The notes beneath the pieces were generated by a model that saw nothing but the letters and a program-made list of their open reading frames with translations, did not search any database and was not told the DNA's origin. Shown here one piece after another: positions 1 to 7,898 of a DNA stretch of 19,373 nucleotides (its first letter is position 1; each line of letters starts with the position of its first letter). The position numbers were made by a program, and so were the translations under genes. Source of the stretch: RUG11551 sp045546875 (lineage in GTDB: Bacteria > Planctomycetota > Planctomycetia > Pirellulales > Thermoguttaceae); assembly GCA_045546875.1 (NCBI GenBank), contig JAZQDP010000312.1, forward strand, positions 1 through 19,373. Direction: 5' to 3'.

Positions 1-2009
1 GCGCTTTTAACCGTCTGATGTTTGGAAACCCATCGTCCCAAATGGCTCGACTTATCCAGCGGTCCGTTAAACGACGACTGGTACAGCCGATACGACTGCC
101 CGTTGTTTGGATTGACAAAATTGACAGGCTGATTAAGCTGAATATTAACGTGTTCGTATTTAACCGCTTGGGATTTATCGCTTTTAGGATACCTCGCCGT
201 TACGTCGGAGGAATAATGGCTCGGCATGCTCGTGCCGGGGTCAAGACGTCGATTAAATCGTTCCAGCAAAACGTTAAATCCCAGATCAATCTTTTTTCTC
301 GGGATTGTCAGCGCAATCCAACGAGTCTCGGATTTATCCGTTTTAACGGGAATCGTCCAACAATCGCCTTCTCGATACCACTCCGGCGGGTTCATCGGGT
401 TGTTCACTCCCATAGACATCCACCGCTGCGATGTAACGCCGTTACATTCGACGCTTATCAGCGCCGCTGCCGGGTCGTTTTCCGAGGGCTTTTGATCTTC
501 CAACTGAGTTTCTGCATATCGAATGCCGGGGGCGTCCATTTTCGGCTGAACGACAGCCGCAAACGGCGTCTTTTCAAACGCCACCGTCGGAGACGCATAC
601 TCAAATTCCCCGGCTTTTACCGAGGAGCCAATCACGGTTCGATAGTACATCGTTCCGGAAGAATCCATTGCCAATTCCAACCGCGGTCCCAGGAGTTTGG
701 CGCGCATGGACGCCATTTGATCGGGAACGTTGTCAGCCGCGGCGGATTTCTCGTCGGTCGGTTCCGGTCGGAAATATTCTCCATAGACGTCGTTGACCGG
801 GTCGTTGCGGTTGAACTCTGACAAGAGGCACAACAGCGTCATACCGCCAACGGTTTCGTACTCCCCGGACTCATCTTTTTTCATGACGTCAAACACCGCC
901 GCGCCCATAGATTCTTCCATATTAATCATGACCAACGCCAGGTCGTCGCCCAGTGGAACTTTGGGCGGCTGCGCGTCGTCGCCACGCCGCATGTCGTCTA
1001 CGGTTTTCCCTTCCGGTAAAAAGTCCTTTAAATAATATTTATACGTTTTCCCGTTATGAACAAAGGTAAACACGTCTTTATCTATGGATTCTTCAGGTAC
1101 GTTGAGGAAAGAGCGCTTCTGTTCGTCAGACGTCAGACGCCGATACGAAACCTGCTGTCCGCCGGTAAGCCGACTGCGTCCGACAAGCCCTTCCTGAATG
1201 TTTCTCGCCGCCTGAAGGGTTATTTCCGTCCATTCGCCGGCAGGAGAAATGTTGCCTGTAGTTTCATTCTTTTGAGCCGGACGAACCGCCAGCGTCAGCG
1301 TCTGGTCAACGGTCAGTTCTCGATACGGTTTTCGGAAATCCAGCAACCGCACTTTGACGTTCAATCCATCAATCGACCCGCTATAAATCAAACTTGGCGA
1401 AGGTTTGACAAACGACCAGGGGAACCAGCTCAATTTTTTATACTGCGACCACGAAATTGGTCCCGGAGAAAAGGGGCAAACCACGCTCGGCTCGACAAAC
1501 GTCGGCTGTTTTTCGTTCTTCTCAAAGGCGTCGTTGTCTTTTTTGAACTCCGGCGCCGGATCGTTCGAAAAGACGCGGATTTTCAGTTCATGATCAGCGG
1601 AAACCGCCTTGGAACTTTGACAGCCCTCGTACAGGGTCAAGTCGGCTTCCCAACCCCAAATCAAACTAATCGCGCAGCCTGCCAGCAACACCAGAACGCC
1701 TGTATGGATAATCAGAAACCCGGTCTTTCGTTTCGTCCATCGTTTTGGATTGAGCGCGGCGCAAAAAGCGCTTAACGCCAAGGCGCCAAGAAGGATAATA
1801 AACCACCCGGCGCGATAAAATCCCCATGCGGAACACTGCGCCCCGTACAGGGCGTCTATTCGCGTCGCCCACGCCATTGACGCCGTCAAAAGGACTAAAA
1901 TCGCCAATCCAAAGGGAAGCGATCCCAAAAATCGCGTTATCGGATTCCAAATAATTGAATAAAATTGTGGCGTTTTTTCAACTACTGACATTTTTTCTTG
2001 CTGACTCAT
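1..2009 (-). CDS. ResB-like cytochrome c biogenesis protein (3' end outside window)
   Basis: ResB-family proteins are membrane partners of CcsA/ResC in system II cytochrome c maturation and help deliver heme to apocytochromes outside the membrane. About 669 residues are visible and the frame is open to the left edge, so the C-terminus is missing. Three membrane segments fall at about residues 29-49, 67-86 and 97-117. The third contains GFLIIHTGVLVLLAG, the ResB-like HxG signature with His102. A hydrophilic extracytoplasmic region of more than 500 residues follows, and near the edge a GQSYRLYQSSF stretch resembles the ResB C-terminal domain. The ATG at 2009 was chosen because membrane segment 1 begins about 28 residues later. 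Whether a CcsA domain is fused downstream cannot be seen. The family call is good; the exact role is inferred. Confidence 0.8.
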   Translation of the reverse strand, partial: MSQQEKMSVVEKTPQFYSIIWNPITRFLGSLPFGLAILVLLTASMAWATRIDALYGAQCSAWGFYRAGWFIILLGALALSAFCAALNPKRWTKRKTGFLIIHTGVLVLLAGCAISLIWGWEADLTLYEGCQSSKAVSADHELKIRVFSNDPAPEFKKDNDAFEKNEKQPTFVEPSVVCPFSPGPISWSQYKKLSWFPWSFVKPSPSLIYSGSIDGLNVKVRLLDFRKPYRELTVDQTLTLAVRPAQKNETTGNISPAGEWTEITLQAARNIQEGLVGRSRLTGGQQVSYRRLTSDEQKRSFLNVPEESIDKDVFTFVHNGKTYKYYLKDFLPEGKTVDDMRRGDDAQPPKVPLGDDLALVMINMEESMGAAVFDVMKKDESGEYETVGGMTLLCLLSEFNRNDPVNDVYGEYFRPEPTDEKSAAADNVPDQMASMRAKLLGPRLELAMDSSGTMYYRTVIGSSVKAGEFEYASPTVAFEKTPFAAVVQPKMDAPGIRYAETQLEDQKPSENDPAAALISVECNGVTSQRWMSMGVNNPMNPPEWYREGDCWTIPVKTDKSETRWIALTIPRKKIDLGFNVLLERFNRRLDPGTSMPSHYSSDVTARYPKSDKSQAVKYEHVNIQLNQPVNFVNPNNGQSYRLYQSSFNGPLDKSSHLGRWVSKHQTVKS

Positions 2010-2010
2010 A

Positions 2011-2038
2011 TTGTTTTAGGAAATTTTGTGTGTATAAT
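2011..2038 (+). promoter_or_regulatory. Putative sigma70-type promoter for the kinase operon
   Basis: TTGTTT (2011-2016) and a perfect TATAAT (2033-2038) are separated by 16 bp, a near-ideal arrangement. It points rightward into the kinase gene starting at 2188 and lies directly beside the divergent start of the ResB-like gene (2009). A second TATAAT at 2137-2142 has no convincing -35 box. Seen directly as a motif; promoter activity is inferred. Confidence 0.5.
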
Positions 2039-2043
2039 ATAGA

Positions 2044-2098
2044 GGCAGTAGGCAAGAGACTGCAGGCAGTATCGCAAGAGACACTCTCGCTGACTGCC
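2044..2098 (+). repeat. 21-bp direct repeat and overlapping hairpin in the kinase leader
   Basis: Two adjacent 21-bp units (2044-2064 and 2065-2085) share GGCAGTA followed by CAAGAGAC. The second unit also forms an imperfect hairpin: GGCAGT (2065-2070) pairs with ACTGCC (2093-2098), and AGAG (2077-2080) with CTCT (2084-2087) around ACA. It lies just downstream of the candidate -10 box, so it would be in the 5' leader. It could be an operator or an RNA structure. Its GGCAGTAG word and the TTGCAACTTGCAA at 2119-2131 recall the flanks of repeat family A elsewhere in the window. Confidence 0.45.
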
Positions 2099-2187
2099 AA
2101 CGCCAATCGCTTGCCGCCTTGCAACTTGCAATTCCCTATAATATACCAGAATTTCGATTCCTTGACCAGCCCCCCAGCCTGCCGTAT

Positions 2188-3126
2188 ATGCCATCCGATT
2201 TAGCTCCTACAGTTGGCTCTTTGACGTCCGCTCAAATCCGTGCGCGCCTCCGTTCAGACGGATTGCGCGTTAAGATGGGTCCGTTTGCCGTTTGCATTCG
2301 GTCGTCAATGTCGGATATTGCCTGGAACATGGAAAACCTGTATTCAGACTACCCGCTTGCCGACGGGGTAATGGCAGATTATTGCATTTTAGTCGATTAC
2401 CCTCGCGGGTTACGGCGCTGGTATCGTCCACAGGTAATTTTTGAAATTGACGGTTACATTCCCTATAAGCCCTATCCAGCCGCGGCAGCAATTGCCATGT
2501 TAGAATGGGGGTTAAACTGGACGCTGTTCACCAGCGCCAATCAATATCTGCTCTTTCACGCCGCCTGCTTGGAACGAAACGGGAAATGTATTTTCATGGC
2601 GGGGCGACCCGGCAGCGGAAAAAGCACTCTTTGCGCGGAACTGGCGCTAAAGAAAAATCCATGGAGACTGCTCACCGACGAACTCACCATTGTGCGTAAA
2701 GACGTCTATGACGTGTTGCCTTTGTGCAGACCGATTTGCCTGAAAAACGCGTCAATCGACATTATCGCCCAACGACATCCAGAAGCGTTTATCGGAAAAA
2801 AGAACTACAACACCGCCAAGGGAACCATCGCCCACATCAAGGCGCCCAAAGAAAGCGTCGAAATGATGAACGTCCCCTCAACGCCCCGGATGATTCTTTT
2901 GCCTCAATATAAACAGGGGGCAAAAACAGAATGGTCGATCTTGCCCCAGACAGAGGCAATTATGCTTCTGGCAGAGCAGTCGTTTAACTTCCAGACCCTC
3001 GGTGCGACAGGTTTTATGGGAATAAAACAAATTGTCTCGCAGACGAAAATGTATCAAGTCGTTTATTCCGATTTAGACGACCTCATACCGCAGCTGGAAG
3101 AATTGTTTGACGACCTGGAACCGTAA
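2188..3126 (+). CDS. HprK-related kinase A family protein
   Basis: Resembles the HprK-related kinases found with exosortase/PEP-CTERM and peptide-type clusters. They share the P-loop fold of HPr kinase/phosphorylase, but their substrate is not established. With the chosen start the protein has 312 residues. The P-loop GRPGSGKST is at about 139-147, preceded by the family-typical FHAACLERNGK, and an acidic LLTDELTIV follows at about 161-169. An earlier in-frame ATG at 2119 would add 23 residues. I chose 2188 because homologues, from memory, begin shortly before the L-T-x-x-x-I-R-x-R-L segment. Neither start has a clear Shine-Dalgarno site. It is followed 77 bp later by a nucleotidyltransferase-fold gene, a known pairing. 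HPr itself and an exosortase are not visible here. Confidence 0.75.
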   Translation: MPSDLAPTVGSLTSAQIRARLRSDGLRVKMGPFAVCIRSSMSDIAWNMENLYSDYPLADGVMADYCILVDYPRGLRRWYRPQVIFEIDGYIPYKPYPAAAAIAMLEWGLNWTLFTSANQYLLFHAACLERNGKCIFMAGRPGSGKSTLCAELALKKNPWRLLTDELTIVRKDVYDVLPLCRPICLKNASIDIIAQRHPEAFIGKKNYNTAKGTIAHIKAPKESVEMMNVPSTPRMILLPQYKQGAKTEWSILPQTEAIMLLAEQSFNFQTLGATGFMGIKQIVSQTKMYQVVYSDLDDLIPQLEELFDDLEP

Positions 3127-3203
3127 CCTCGCTGGTCAGCGTCGCGTTACACCCGGCTGTCAATCAATAAATTACAACTTAAAAAATAATTTTAATTATA
3201 AAT

Positions 3204-4358
3204 ATGAATTTAGTACGCAATAGCGTCCTGCTAAAATACTGGAACGAACCAGATAAAGTATGCCATTACACGATCCCGGAATGGGAGCTGTTTTTCCGTC
3301 AGGCTCGCAGCGCGCGCCTGGCGGGGCAATGGGCGTACCGTCTGGCTCAACAAGAAGATTTCGACCAAATTCCAGAATCGGCTAAGATGGCTCTCGACGC
3401 CGCATGGACTTTTTCTGAACACCATCAGCGCGCGCTGTTATGGGAAATTCGTCAGGTTGAAAAAGTCATTCAACCGATAGAATGTACTAAAATTCTGCTT
3501 AAAGGCGCGGCGTACATGTATCAGGATATGGAATTCGCCCAAGGGCGGCTCGTTTCTGACCTGGACGTTTTAGCCCCTAAAAATTATATCGAACCGATAG
3601 AAAAAACGCTGCTGGATAACGGCTGGGAATCCGGAAAATACGACCCCTACGACCAGCGTTATTATCGGCAATGGATGCACGAAATCCCCCCGATGGTCAA
3701 CCTTCAACGCGGGGCGACGATCGACGTCCATCACAACATCCTGCCAGAAACGTCTCGCCGCCGGCTTGACCCGGCTCCGCTATTTGACTCTGCCGTTAAA
3801 CTCCCAGTTCCAGACAGCATTCGCAACGAAAACCCCTGGGCGCCAGAATTCTCACAATGGCACGCTTTGCAAGACGTTGACATGGTAATTCACGCCGCCG
3901 TACACGCTTTTCAGGAAGGGGAAATCGACGGTTCGTTACGAGACGTTGTTGACATTGACGGGCTGTTAAGATTATTTACCCGCCGCAGTTCAGATTTCTG
4001 GGATCGGTTAATTGACCGCGCTCAACTTCTGGGTCAAGCCAGACCGTTATATTATGCGATTCATTACTCGCGTGAAATTCTCGACACGCCAATTCCAGAG
4101 GAAATGACAAAACCGATACAAAAAATGGGACCCGGCTCATTCGCCCGAACGTTTATGGACGCTGCCGTCTTTCGCGCTTTAGCTCCGCCAACGTTCCATT
4201 TAAGACCGCTGTCCGCCCGGGCGTCGTCGTTCTTCCTCTACGCGCGTTCACATTACGGAAGAATGCCGCTCAACCTGCTTATTCCCCATTTGTGGCACAA
4301 GGCGTTCCCCAAAGACAAAATCCCGCAGCCTGACAACGACGGTCAGCCGATGGGTTAG
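3204..4358 (+). CDS. Nucleotidyltransferase-fold protein (NTP_transf_5-like)
   Basis: A 384-residue protein resembling the uncharacterised nucleotidyltransferase family that often accompanies HprK-related kinases. ILLKGAAYMYQD (about 97-108) is followed by SDLDVL (about 118-123), whose two aspartates fit the metal-binding DxD of the polymerase-beta-like fold. IDVHHNIL (about 173-180) supplies a third acidic residue and the family-typical histidines. The C-terminal half is helical with a W/H-rich stretch and no membrane segment. The ATG lies after an AT-rich spacer without an obvious ribosome-binding site. It is probably co-transcribed with the upstream kinase. The substrate is unknown. Confidence 0.75.
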   Translation: MNLVRNSVLLKYWNEPDKVCHYTIPEWELFFRQARSARLAGQWAYRLAQQEDFDQIPESAKMALDAAWTFSEHHQRALLWEIRQVEKVIQPIECTKILLKGAAYMYQDMEFAQGRLVSDLDVLAPKNYIEPIEKTLLDNGWESGKYDPYDQRYYRQWMHEIPPMVNLQRGATIDVHHNILPETSRRRLDPAPLFDSAVKLPVPDSIRNENPWAPEFSQWHALQDVDMVIHAAVHAFQEGEIDGSLRDVVDIDGLLRLFTRRSSDFWDRLIDRAQLLGQARPLYYAIHYSREILDTPIPEEMTKPIQKMGPGSFARTFMDAAVFRALAPPTFHLRPLSARASSFFLYARSHYGRMPLNLLIPHLWHKAFPKDKIPQPDNDGQPMG

Positions 4359-4388
4359 AGGATAATTTTTCCTTCTCACAATTTAATC

Positions 4389-5030
4389 ATGAACAGCAAG
4401 ATTAAAAAACGAATGTCCCAAATCGTTCAGGTTTTGGGAGACTTGTACCCGAACCCGCGGTGCGCTCTTAATTTCCGGTCGCCGTTAGAACTGTTGATTG
4501 CCACGATTCTGTCGGCGCAATGCACCGACAAACGGGTCAACGAGGTAACTCAAACGCTATTTGAAAAGTACCGCACGGTTGAAGATTTCGCTCAATCCAA
4601 CCAGGAAGAATTTGAGGAAGACATTCGGTCAACGGGGTTTTATCACAACAAAGCCAAAAACATTCGCGCTTGCTGCGCTGATCTTATCGAACGGTTCGGC
4701 GGAGAAGTCCCGCAAACGCTTGAAGAGCTGGAATCCCTTCCCGGCGTCGGGCATAAAACCGCGAACGTCGTTCTGACAAACGCCTTTGGAATCGCGTCTG
4801 GAATCCCGGTTGACACGCACGTGATTCGTCTGACAAACCGATGGGAACTGGTCGATACCAAAGACCCGGTAAAGATCGAAGCGGTATTAAAAGAACTCAT
4901 TCCTCAGTCAGACTGGACAGACGTTGGACATCAGATTATTCTTCACGGTCGAGCGCTGTGCTCCGCAAGAAAACCGAACTGTGCCCAATGCCCGATGAAC
5001 GCCTTTTGCCCCTCGGCAGAAAAGAAATAA
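4389..5030 (+). CDS. nth: Endonuclease III (DNA glycosylase / AP lyase)
   Basis: Base-excision repair enzyme that removes oxidised pyrimidines and cuts at the abasic site. The 213 residues match the usual family length. The helix-hairpin-helix LPGVGHKTANVVL (about 117-129) carries the catalytic lysine K123, and VDTHVIR (141-147) carries the catalytic aspartate D142. The C-terminus has the four cysteines of the [4Fe-4S] cluster in C-x6-C-x2-C-x5-C spacing (C191, C198, C201, C207). It starts 30 bp after the nucleotidyltransferase gene and is probably read with it. Its stop is only 19 bp from the convergent stop of the phage-type cassette, so this intact housekeeping gene marks the cassette's left limit. 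Confidence 0.97.
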   Translation: MNSKIKKRMSQIVQVLGDLYPNPRCALNFRSPLELLIATILSAQCTDKRVNEVTQTLFEKYRTVEDFAQSNQEEFEEDIRSTGFYHNKAKNIRACCADLIERFGGEVPQTLEELESLPGVGHKTANVVLTNAFGIASGIPVDTHVIRLTNRWELVDTKDPVKIEAVLKELIPQSDWTDVGHQIILHGRALCSARKPNCAQCPMNAFCPSAEKK

Positions 5031-5049
5031 GGACTCACATCATTCCGAA

Positions 5050-5919
5050 TCACCCCGGCGTTTCGGGCGTAAATAGCGCGTTGAAGTCGCCGGATTCGTA
5101 CAACGGCGAGCCGGAGTCGATAACGTAACCGTCCGTCTTCCCTAACACAACGTTTTCCCACTGCCCTGTTTCAGGTCGATAGAAGGCGTTCCAGCCAAAG
5201 CGTTCTTCCCGCTGATAAATAATTCTTTGCAGGAATCGGTACTCCAGCTGCCAGCAGAATTCCGACGCGCCGTCCTGCCAATCGGAGCGATACAATTTGT
5301 TCACGCCAACGCCCTGATAGAGCAGCGTCCCCGGCGGGCAATCGAGAAATGCAACGCTGTTGACTTTCCCCTGAAGCTCTCTGATTGCCGTCCACGGAGG
5401 ATACAAAACCTGTTTCCACGTCAAAATGTGTTCCGTCAGCGGGATCGTTTTAGGAACTGAAACGTCGGCGCCGAGAGACGTTGTTGACCCGTCCCAGTAC
5501 AGCCCCGCGCCGTTAACAGACGTCTGTTCCAACTGAAAGTTTATTCTGTATGACAGCCGCGTTCCAGTCGCGGCGCTCGGACCGGAATCCAGGTCTTGCT
5601 GCGTCTGAAGTTTGTAATGCGCTCTGATCAACGCAAAAGACGAATAACGGTTCAACGCCTCGGACGGCGTACCGATTGCGGTTTTCATCACCGTGCGGGA
5701 ATCGTACGGCTTCACCTCGATTTTATACGGTAAAACGTCTGGTCGGTTGGGGTATGCAACTGATTCCTGCGACCCAAACGCAGTTGAAACGCCGCGAAGC
5801 CACGAAACGAAATCGTTTCTCCTGCTCCACGGAACGAGAAATTGCCGCGTTGCCGTAAAATCGTCGAGTGTATACGTCTCTTCGGGAGAACCGTTTAGTT
5901 CTTGAAATGGAATTGTCAT
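5050..5919 (-). CDS. Unknown protein, last gene of the phage-type cassette
   Basis: A 289-residue protein I do not recognise. It begins MTIPFQEL and is rich in aromatic residues and beta-forming segments, ending in a stretch with many W, Y and R residues (RFLQRIIYQREERFGWNAFY, then RPETGQWENVV). No signal peptide or membrane segment is visible. A further upstream in-frame start would add 44 residues, partly inside the preceding gene; I prefer the ATG at 5919 because the added residues are basic and low-complexity and the upstream gene's stop is at 5972. Position after the head-completion genes suggests a virion component (neck, stopper or tail part). That is inference from order only. Confidence 0.6.
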   Translation of the reverse strand: MTIPFQELNGSPEETYTLDDFTATRQFLVPWSRRNDFVSWLRGVSTAFGSQESVAYPNRPDVLPYKIEVKPYDSRTVMKTAIGTPSEALNRYSSFALIRAHYKLQTQQDLDSGPSAATGTRLSYRINFQLEQTSVNGAGLYWDGSTTSLGADVSVPKTIPLTEHILTWKQVLYPPWTAIRELQGKVNSVAFLDCPPGTLLYQGVGVNKLYRSDWQDGASEFCWQLEYRFLQRIIYQREERFGWNAFYRPETGQWENVVLGKTDGYVIDSGSPLYESGDFNALFTPETPG

Positions 5920-5971
5920 ATTTATCGTTGGAGTAAAGTAAGAAACAAAAGGGGGAACGAGCCAACGTTCG

Positions 5972-6484
5972 TTACGGATTGGACGGATTAGCGATCTTGC
6001 CAACGATGGCAATGTCAAACTGCCCCTCGCCCTGAACCGCTTTAACGGCAATCGAATTCGCCAAAATCGTAACCTGCCATGGGTCGGAGCCGGCGCAGAA
6101 CATTGCTACGCCAGCCGGCGGAACGACGTTCGCCCCCTGCCCGTTCCACGGCGCCGTCCAGGGATTGCTATCGCCCGGCTCAACAACGAGCGTTCCCGTT
6201 CCGCGATTGACTACGATAATCGCCCGTACGTCCAGAAACGCAAGGTCAATCGTTCCGCCCAGAGTTGGACGGGTAAGGTAATTGAGCTGATAATTGACGC
6301 TCGCGTTTGGCGCCAATTCAACGCCGTAATCGCTCCAAACGCCTTCGATCCGGTCGTTTTCCACGTCGGTTTTGTACGTTCTCGACTGAACCGCCCCGGA
6401 AAGGGATTCTGTATCGCTCTCGTCGTTGCGCTGCCACAGCCAGCACAGTTCAGCGCGAATTTGTGTTTGCATTTTTGTTGTCAT
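5972..6484 (-). CDS. Unknown phage structural-type protein
   Basis: A 170-residue protein with no family I can name. It is mostly predicted beta strand, with Gly/Pro/Asn turns and repeated short hydrophobic strands (VRAIIVVNRGTGTLVV, then QVTILANSIAVKAV). There is no signal peptide, membrane span or catalytic motif. GGAG lies 11 bp before the ATG at 6484. It follows the 129-residue completion-like gene by 22 bp. The beta-rich make-up and position are compatible with a tail-tube, decoration or neck protein, but this is inference. Confidence 0.6.
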   Translation of the reverse strand: MTTKMQTQIRAELCWLWQRNDESDTESLSGAVQSRTYKTDVENDRIEGVWSDYGVELAPNASVNYQLNYLTRPTLGGTIDLAFLDVRAIIVVNRGTGTLVVEPGDSNPWTAPWNGQGANVVPPAGVAMFCAGSDPWQVTILANSIAVKAVQGEGQFDIAIVGKIANPSNP

Positions 6485-6506
6485 AATATAAATTTCTCCT
6501 GATTGC

Positions 6507-6896
6507 TTATTCTCTCAATACGATGGCGTCAAACGCAAGCTTTGCCTGCCATAACGATTCCGTCATCGTAATTTCAGATGTTTTATAATACAAATAGGCT
6601 TTTTCACGTCCCTGCAAAGCGGTAAACTCCACGCCGTCGTATGACGAAATAACGTTGTCAACGATTGATAGCGCAGTTTGGTACGACGTTTCCAAAATGG
6701 TAAACGCAATCTTTGCCTGTTCAACGGCAGTTCCCTGATTCGTTCGGGCGGCAACGCCGGAATCAGCTATGGAAATTACCGCTCGAGGAACTCGGGAATA
6801 CGGATTATTGTCGTACACGACGTACTGAACAGGGATTCGGGAATTAAGAAGCCTGCTTGATTCCCAAACCGTTCGGATTTTTTGTACAAGGTTCAT
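6507..6896 (-). CDS. Putative tail-completion / neck protein
   Basis: A 129-residue alpha/beta protein with no named motif. Its size, its place after the head-closure-like gene and its layout (N-terminal helix, strands around VQYVVYDNNP and PRAVISIAD, a helix around ALSIVDNVISSYDGVEF, a C-terminal strand) resemble phage tail-terminator or minor tail proteins. Its start overlaps the stop of the preceding gene by 4 bp (ATGA type), implying translational coupling. The assignment rests on order and fold impression, not on a recognised signature. Confidence 0.5.
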   Translation of the reverse strand: MNLVQKIRTVWESSRLLNSRIPVQYVVYDNNPYSRVPRAVISIADSGVAARTNQGTAVEQAKIAFTILETSYQTALSIVDNVISSYDGVEFTALQGREKAYLYYKTSEITMTESLWQAKLAFDAIVLRE

Positions 6897-7561
6897 GGTT
6901 CTTCTTTATTCGCCACAAGGCGCAAACAGGGGTTCGTTCCCGTTACAGGAAACAGGTCAGTCGGTTTGTAAATCGTCCCGTCGGGCAATCGAACGCGCTG
7001 TTTTGACGTAACGCGAACGGAATCGTCCAGAAAGACAATTTCAATTCTCTGTTGCTCGACGGTCGTCATTTGCCGATGAGAAGACACCGGGACAGGAACG
7101 ATTCTTGCCGGAACGCGCGCCTGATCCAGATTCCAGTCAATTCTCAGCGCCTGACCAACAGAATCGGTTTCATAAATTGGCGACACCAGGTCAATCCAGC
7201 CGTCGTCAATCGGAGAATCGTCAACAAACAGCGTTTTCAGCACGACTCTGCCAACGCGTTCCCGGCGCTCAATCGACGCTATGCGCCATCGACGATTTTC
7301 AGAATCAATCACGATGTCATTGATGCGGACGGGGTCAATTCGTTCAAGAACTTCCAGCGGCGCATTCCAGGCGCGTTCCAAAACCGTCGCCCCGCAAGGC
7401 GTTTGATCCGGAACGTTGCGAACAGCGGCTGTCTGACCAACGCAATGGGGAACCGTTATCTCAACCCCACTGCGCGATTGGTAAACCCGGAGCGTTTCCG
7501 CCCCGTCAACAACGACTGAAAGATCGTCCATATTTCGAGGGATAAAATTTGACTCGTCCAT
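6893..7561 (-). CDS. Putative head-closure / head-tail connector protein
   Basis: A 222-residue beta-rich protein. The first half carries VRINDIVIDSENRRWRIASI, similar in style to the barrel of phage head-closure proteins that test for a bound solute or DNA channel. The second half has RVRLPDGTIYKPTDLFPVT. No catalytic motif is evident. Translation is coupled to the upstream 71-residue gene: the stop TAA and the ATG share one base (TAATG), with a good GAGGAG ribosome site 7-8 bp before. The position two genes after the capsid gene supports a connector role; this is inference. Confidence 0.5.
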   Translation of the reverse strand: MDESNFIPRNMDDLSVVVDGAETLRVYQSRSGVEITVPHCVGQTAAVRNVPDQTPCGATVLERAWNAPLEVLERIDPVRINDIVIDSENRRWRIASIERRERVGRVVLKTLFVDDSPIDDGWIDLVSPIYETDSVGQALRIDWNLDQARVPARIVPVPVSSHRQMTTVEQQRIEIVFLDDSVRVTSKQRVRLPDGTIYKPTDLFPVTGTNPCLRLVANKEEP

Positions 7562-7776
7562 TAACTTTCTCCTCGAGATACAATTTCAAACGGAGCTTGA
7601 GACTTGCGTTCCAGCTGGTCAATCCAGTCAACCGATTCCCGTAACGATTTGAGATACTCCGCCCATTTGACCTCTTGCCCGTCGATGGAATACGTTGGTT
7701 TTGGCGCGGCGGTTATCTCCTCAATGCGCTCCAAAATCTGCTGACGGATGTTTCGTAAAACAGTTTGATTTGTCAT
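7561..7776 (-). CDS. Small protein, putative head-tail joining protein
   Basis: A 71-residue protein. It has an N-terminal helix (TVLRNIRQQILERIEEIT), a short PKPTYSIDGQEVKWAEYLKS segment, then a second helix. The phrase P-x-P-x-Y-S-[IV]-D-G-Q-x-[VW]-x-W is, from memory, typical of small phage proteins placed after the capsid gene. It is too short for functional detail. It overlaps the following gene by 1 bp and is separated from the capsid gene by 122 bp containing a hairpin. Confidence 0.6.
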   Translation of the reverse strand: MTNQTVLRNIRQQILERIEEITAAPKPTYSIDGQEVKWAEYLKSLRESVDWIDQLERKSQAPFEIVSRGES

Positions 7777-7826
7777 GATTAGATTAAAGATGGTTTAAGT
7801 AACAAAACAGCTATCATGTCGTAAAG

Positions 7827-7879
7827 GAGAGATGAAGAGCGGATAATTTCGCGTTCCGAATTAAAGCCCCTCATCTCTC
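7827..7879 (-). promoter_or_regulatory. Long-stem hairpin between capsid gene and downstream genes
   Basis: GAGAGATGA (7827-7835) and TCATCTCTC (7871-7879) form a perfect 9-bp stem. A smaller inner stem is possible, CGGA (7840-7843) with TCCG (7855-7858). There is no U-run after it on the minus strand, so it is not a classical terminator. Sitting just after the capsid gene, it may protect or process the transcript so that capsid protein is made in excess. Function is inferred. Confidence 0.4.
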
Positions 7880-7898
7880 GCAGTTAATTTCAGCCGGA

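Noticed and set aside
18..1775. Long plus-strand open frames (18-821, 1056-1775)
   Set aside because: They are antisense shadows of the ResB-like gene; their products are basic, Arg/Phe-rich and of no recognisable family.
5031..5049. Attachment site at the nth/cassette junction
   Set aside because: I found no direct repeat shared between this junction and the right side near 18000-18380, and no tRNA gene or integrase.
7827..7879. Rho-independent terminator
   Set aside because: The stem is not followed by a run of T on the transcribed strand and the loop is long.
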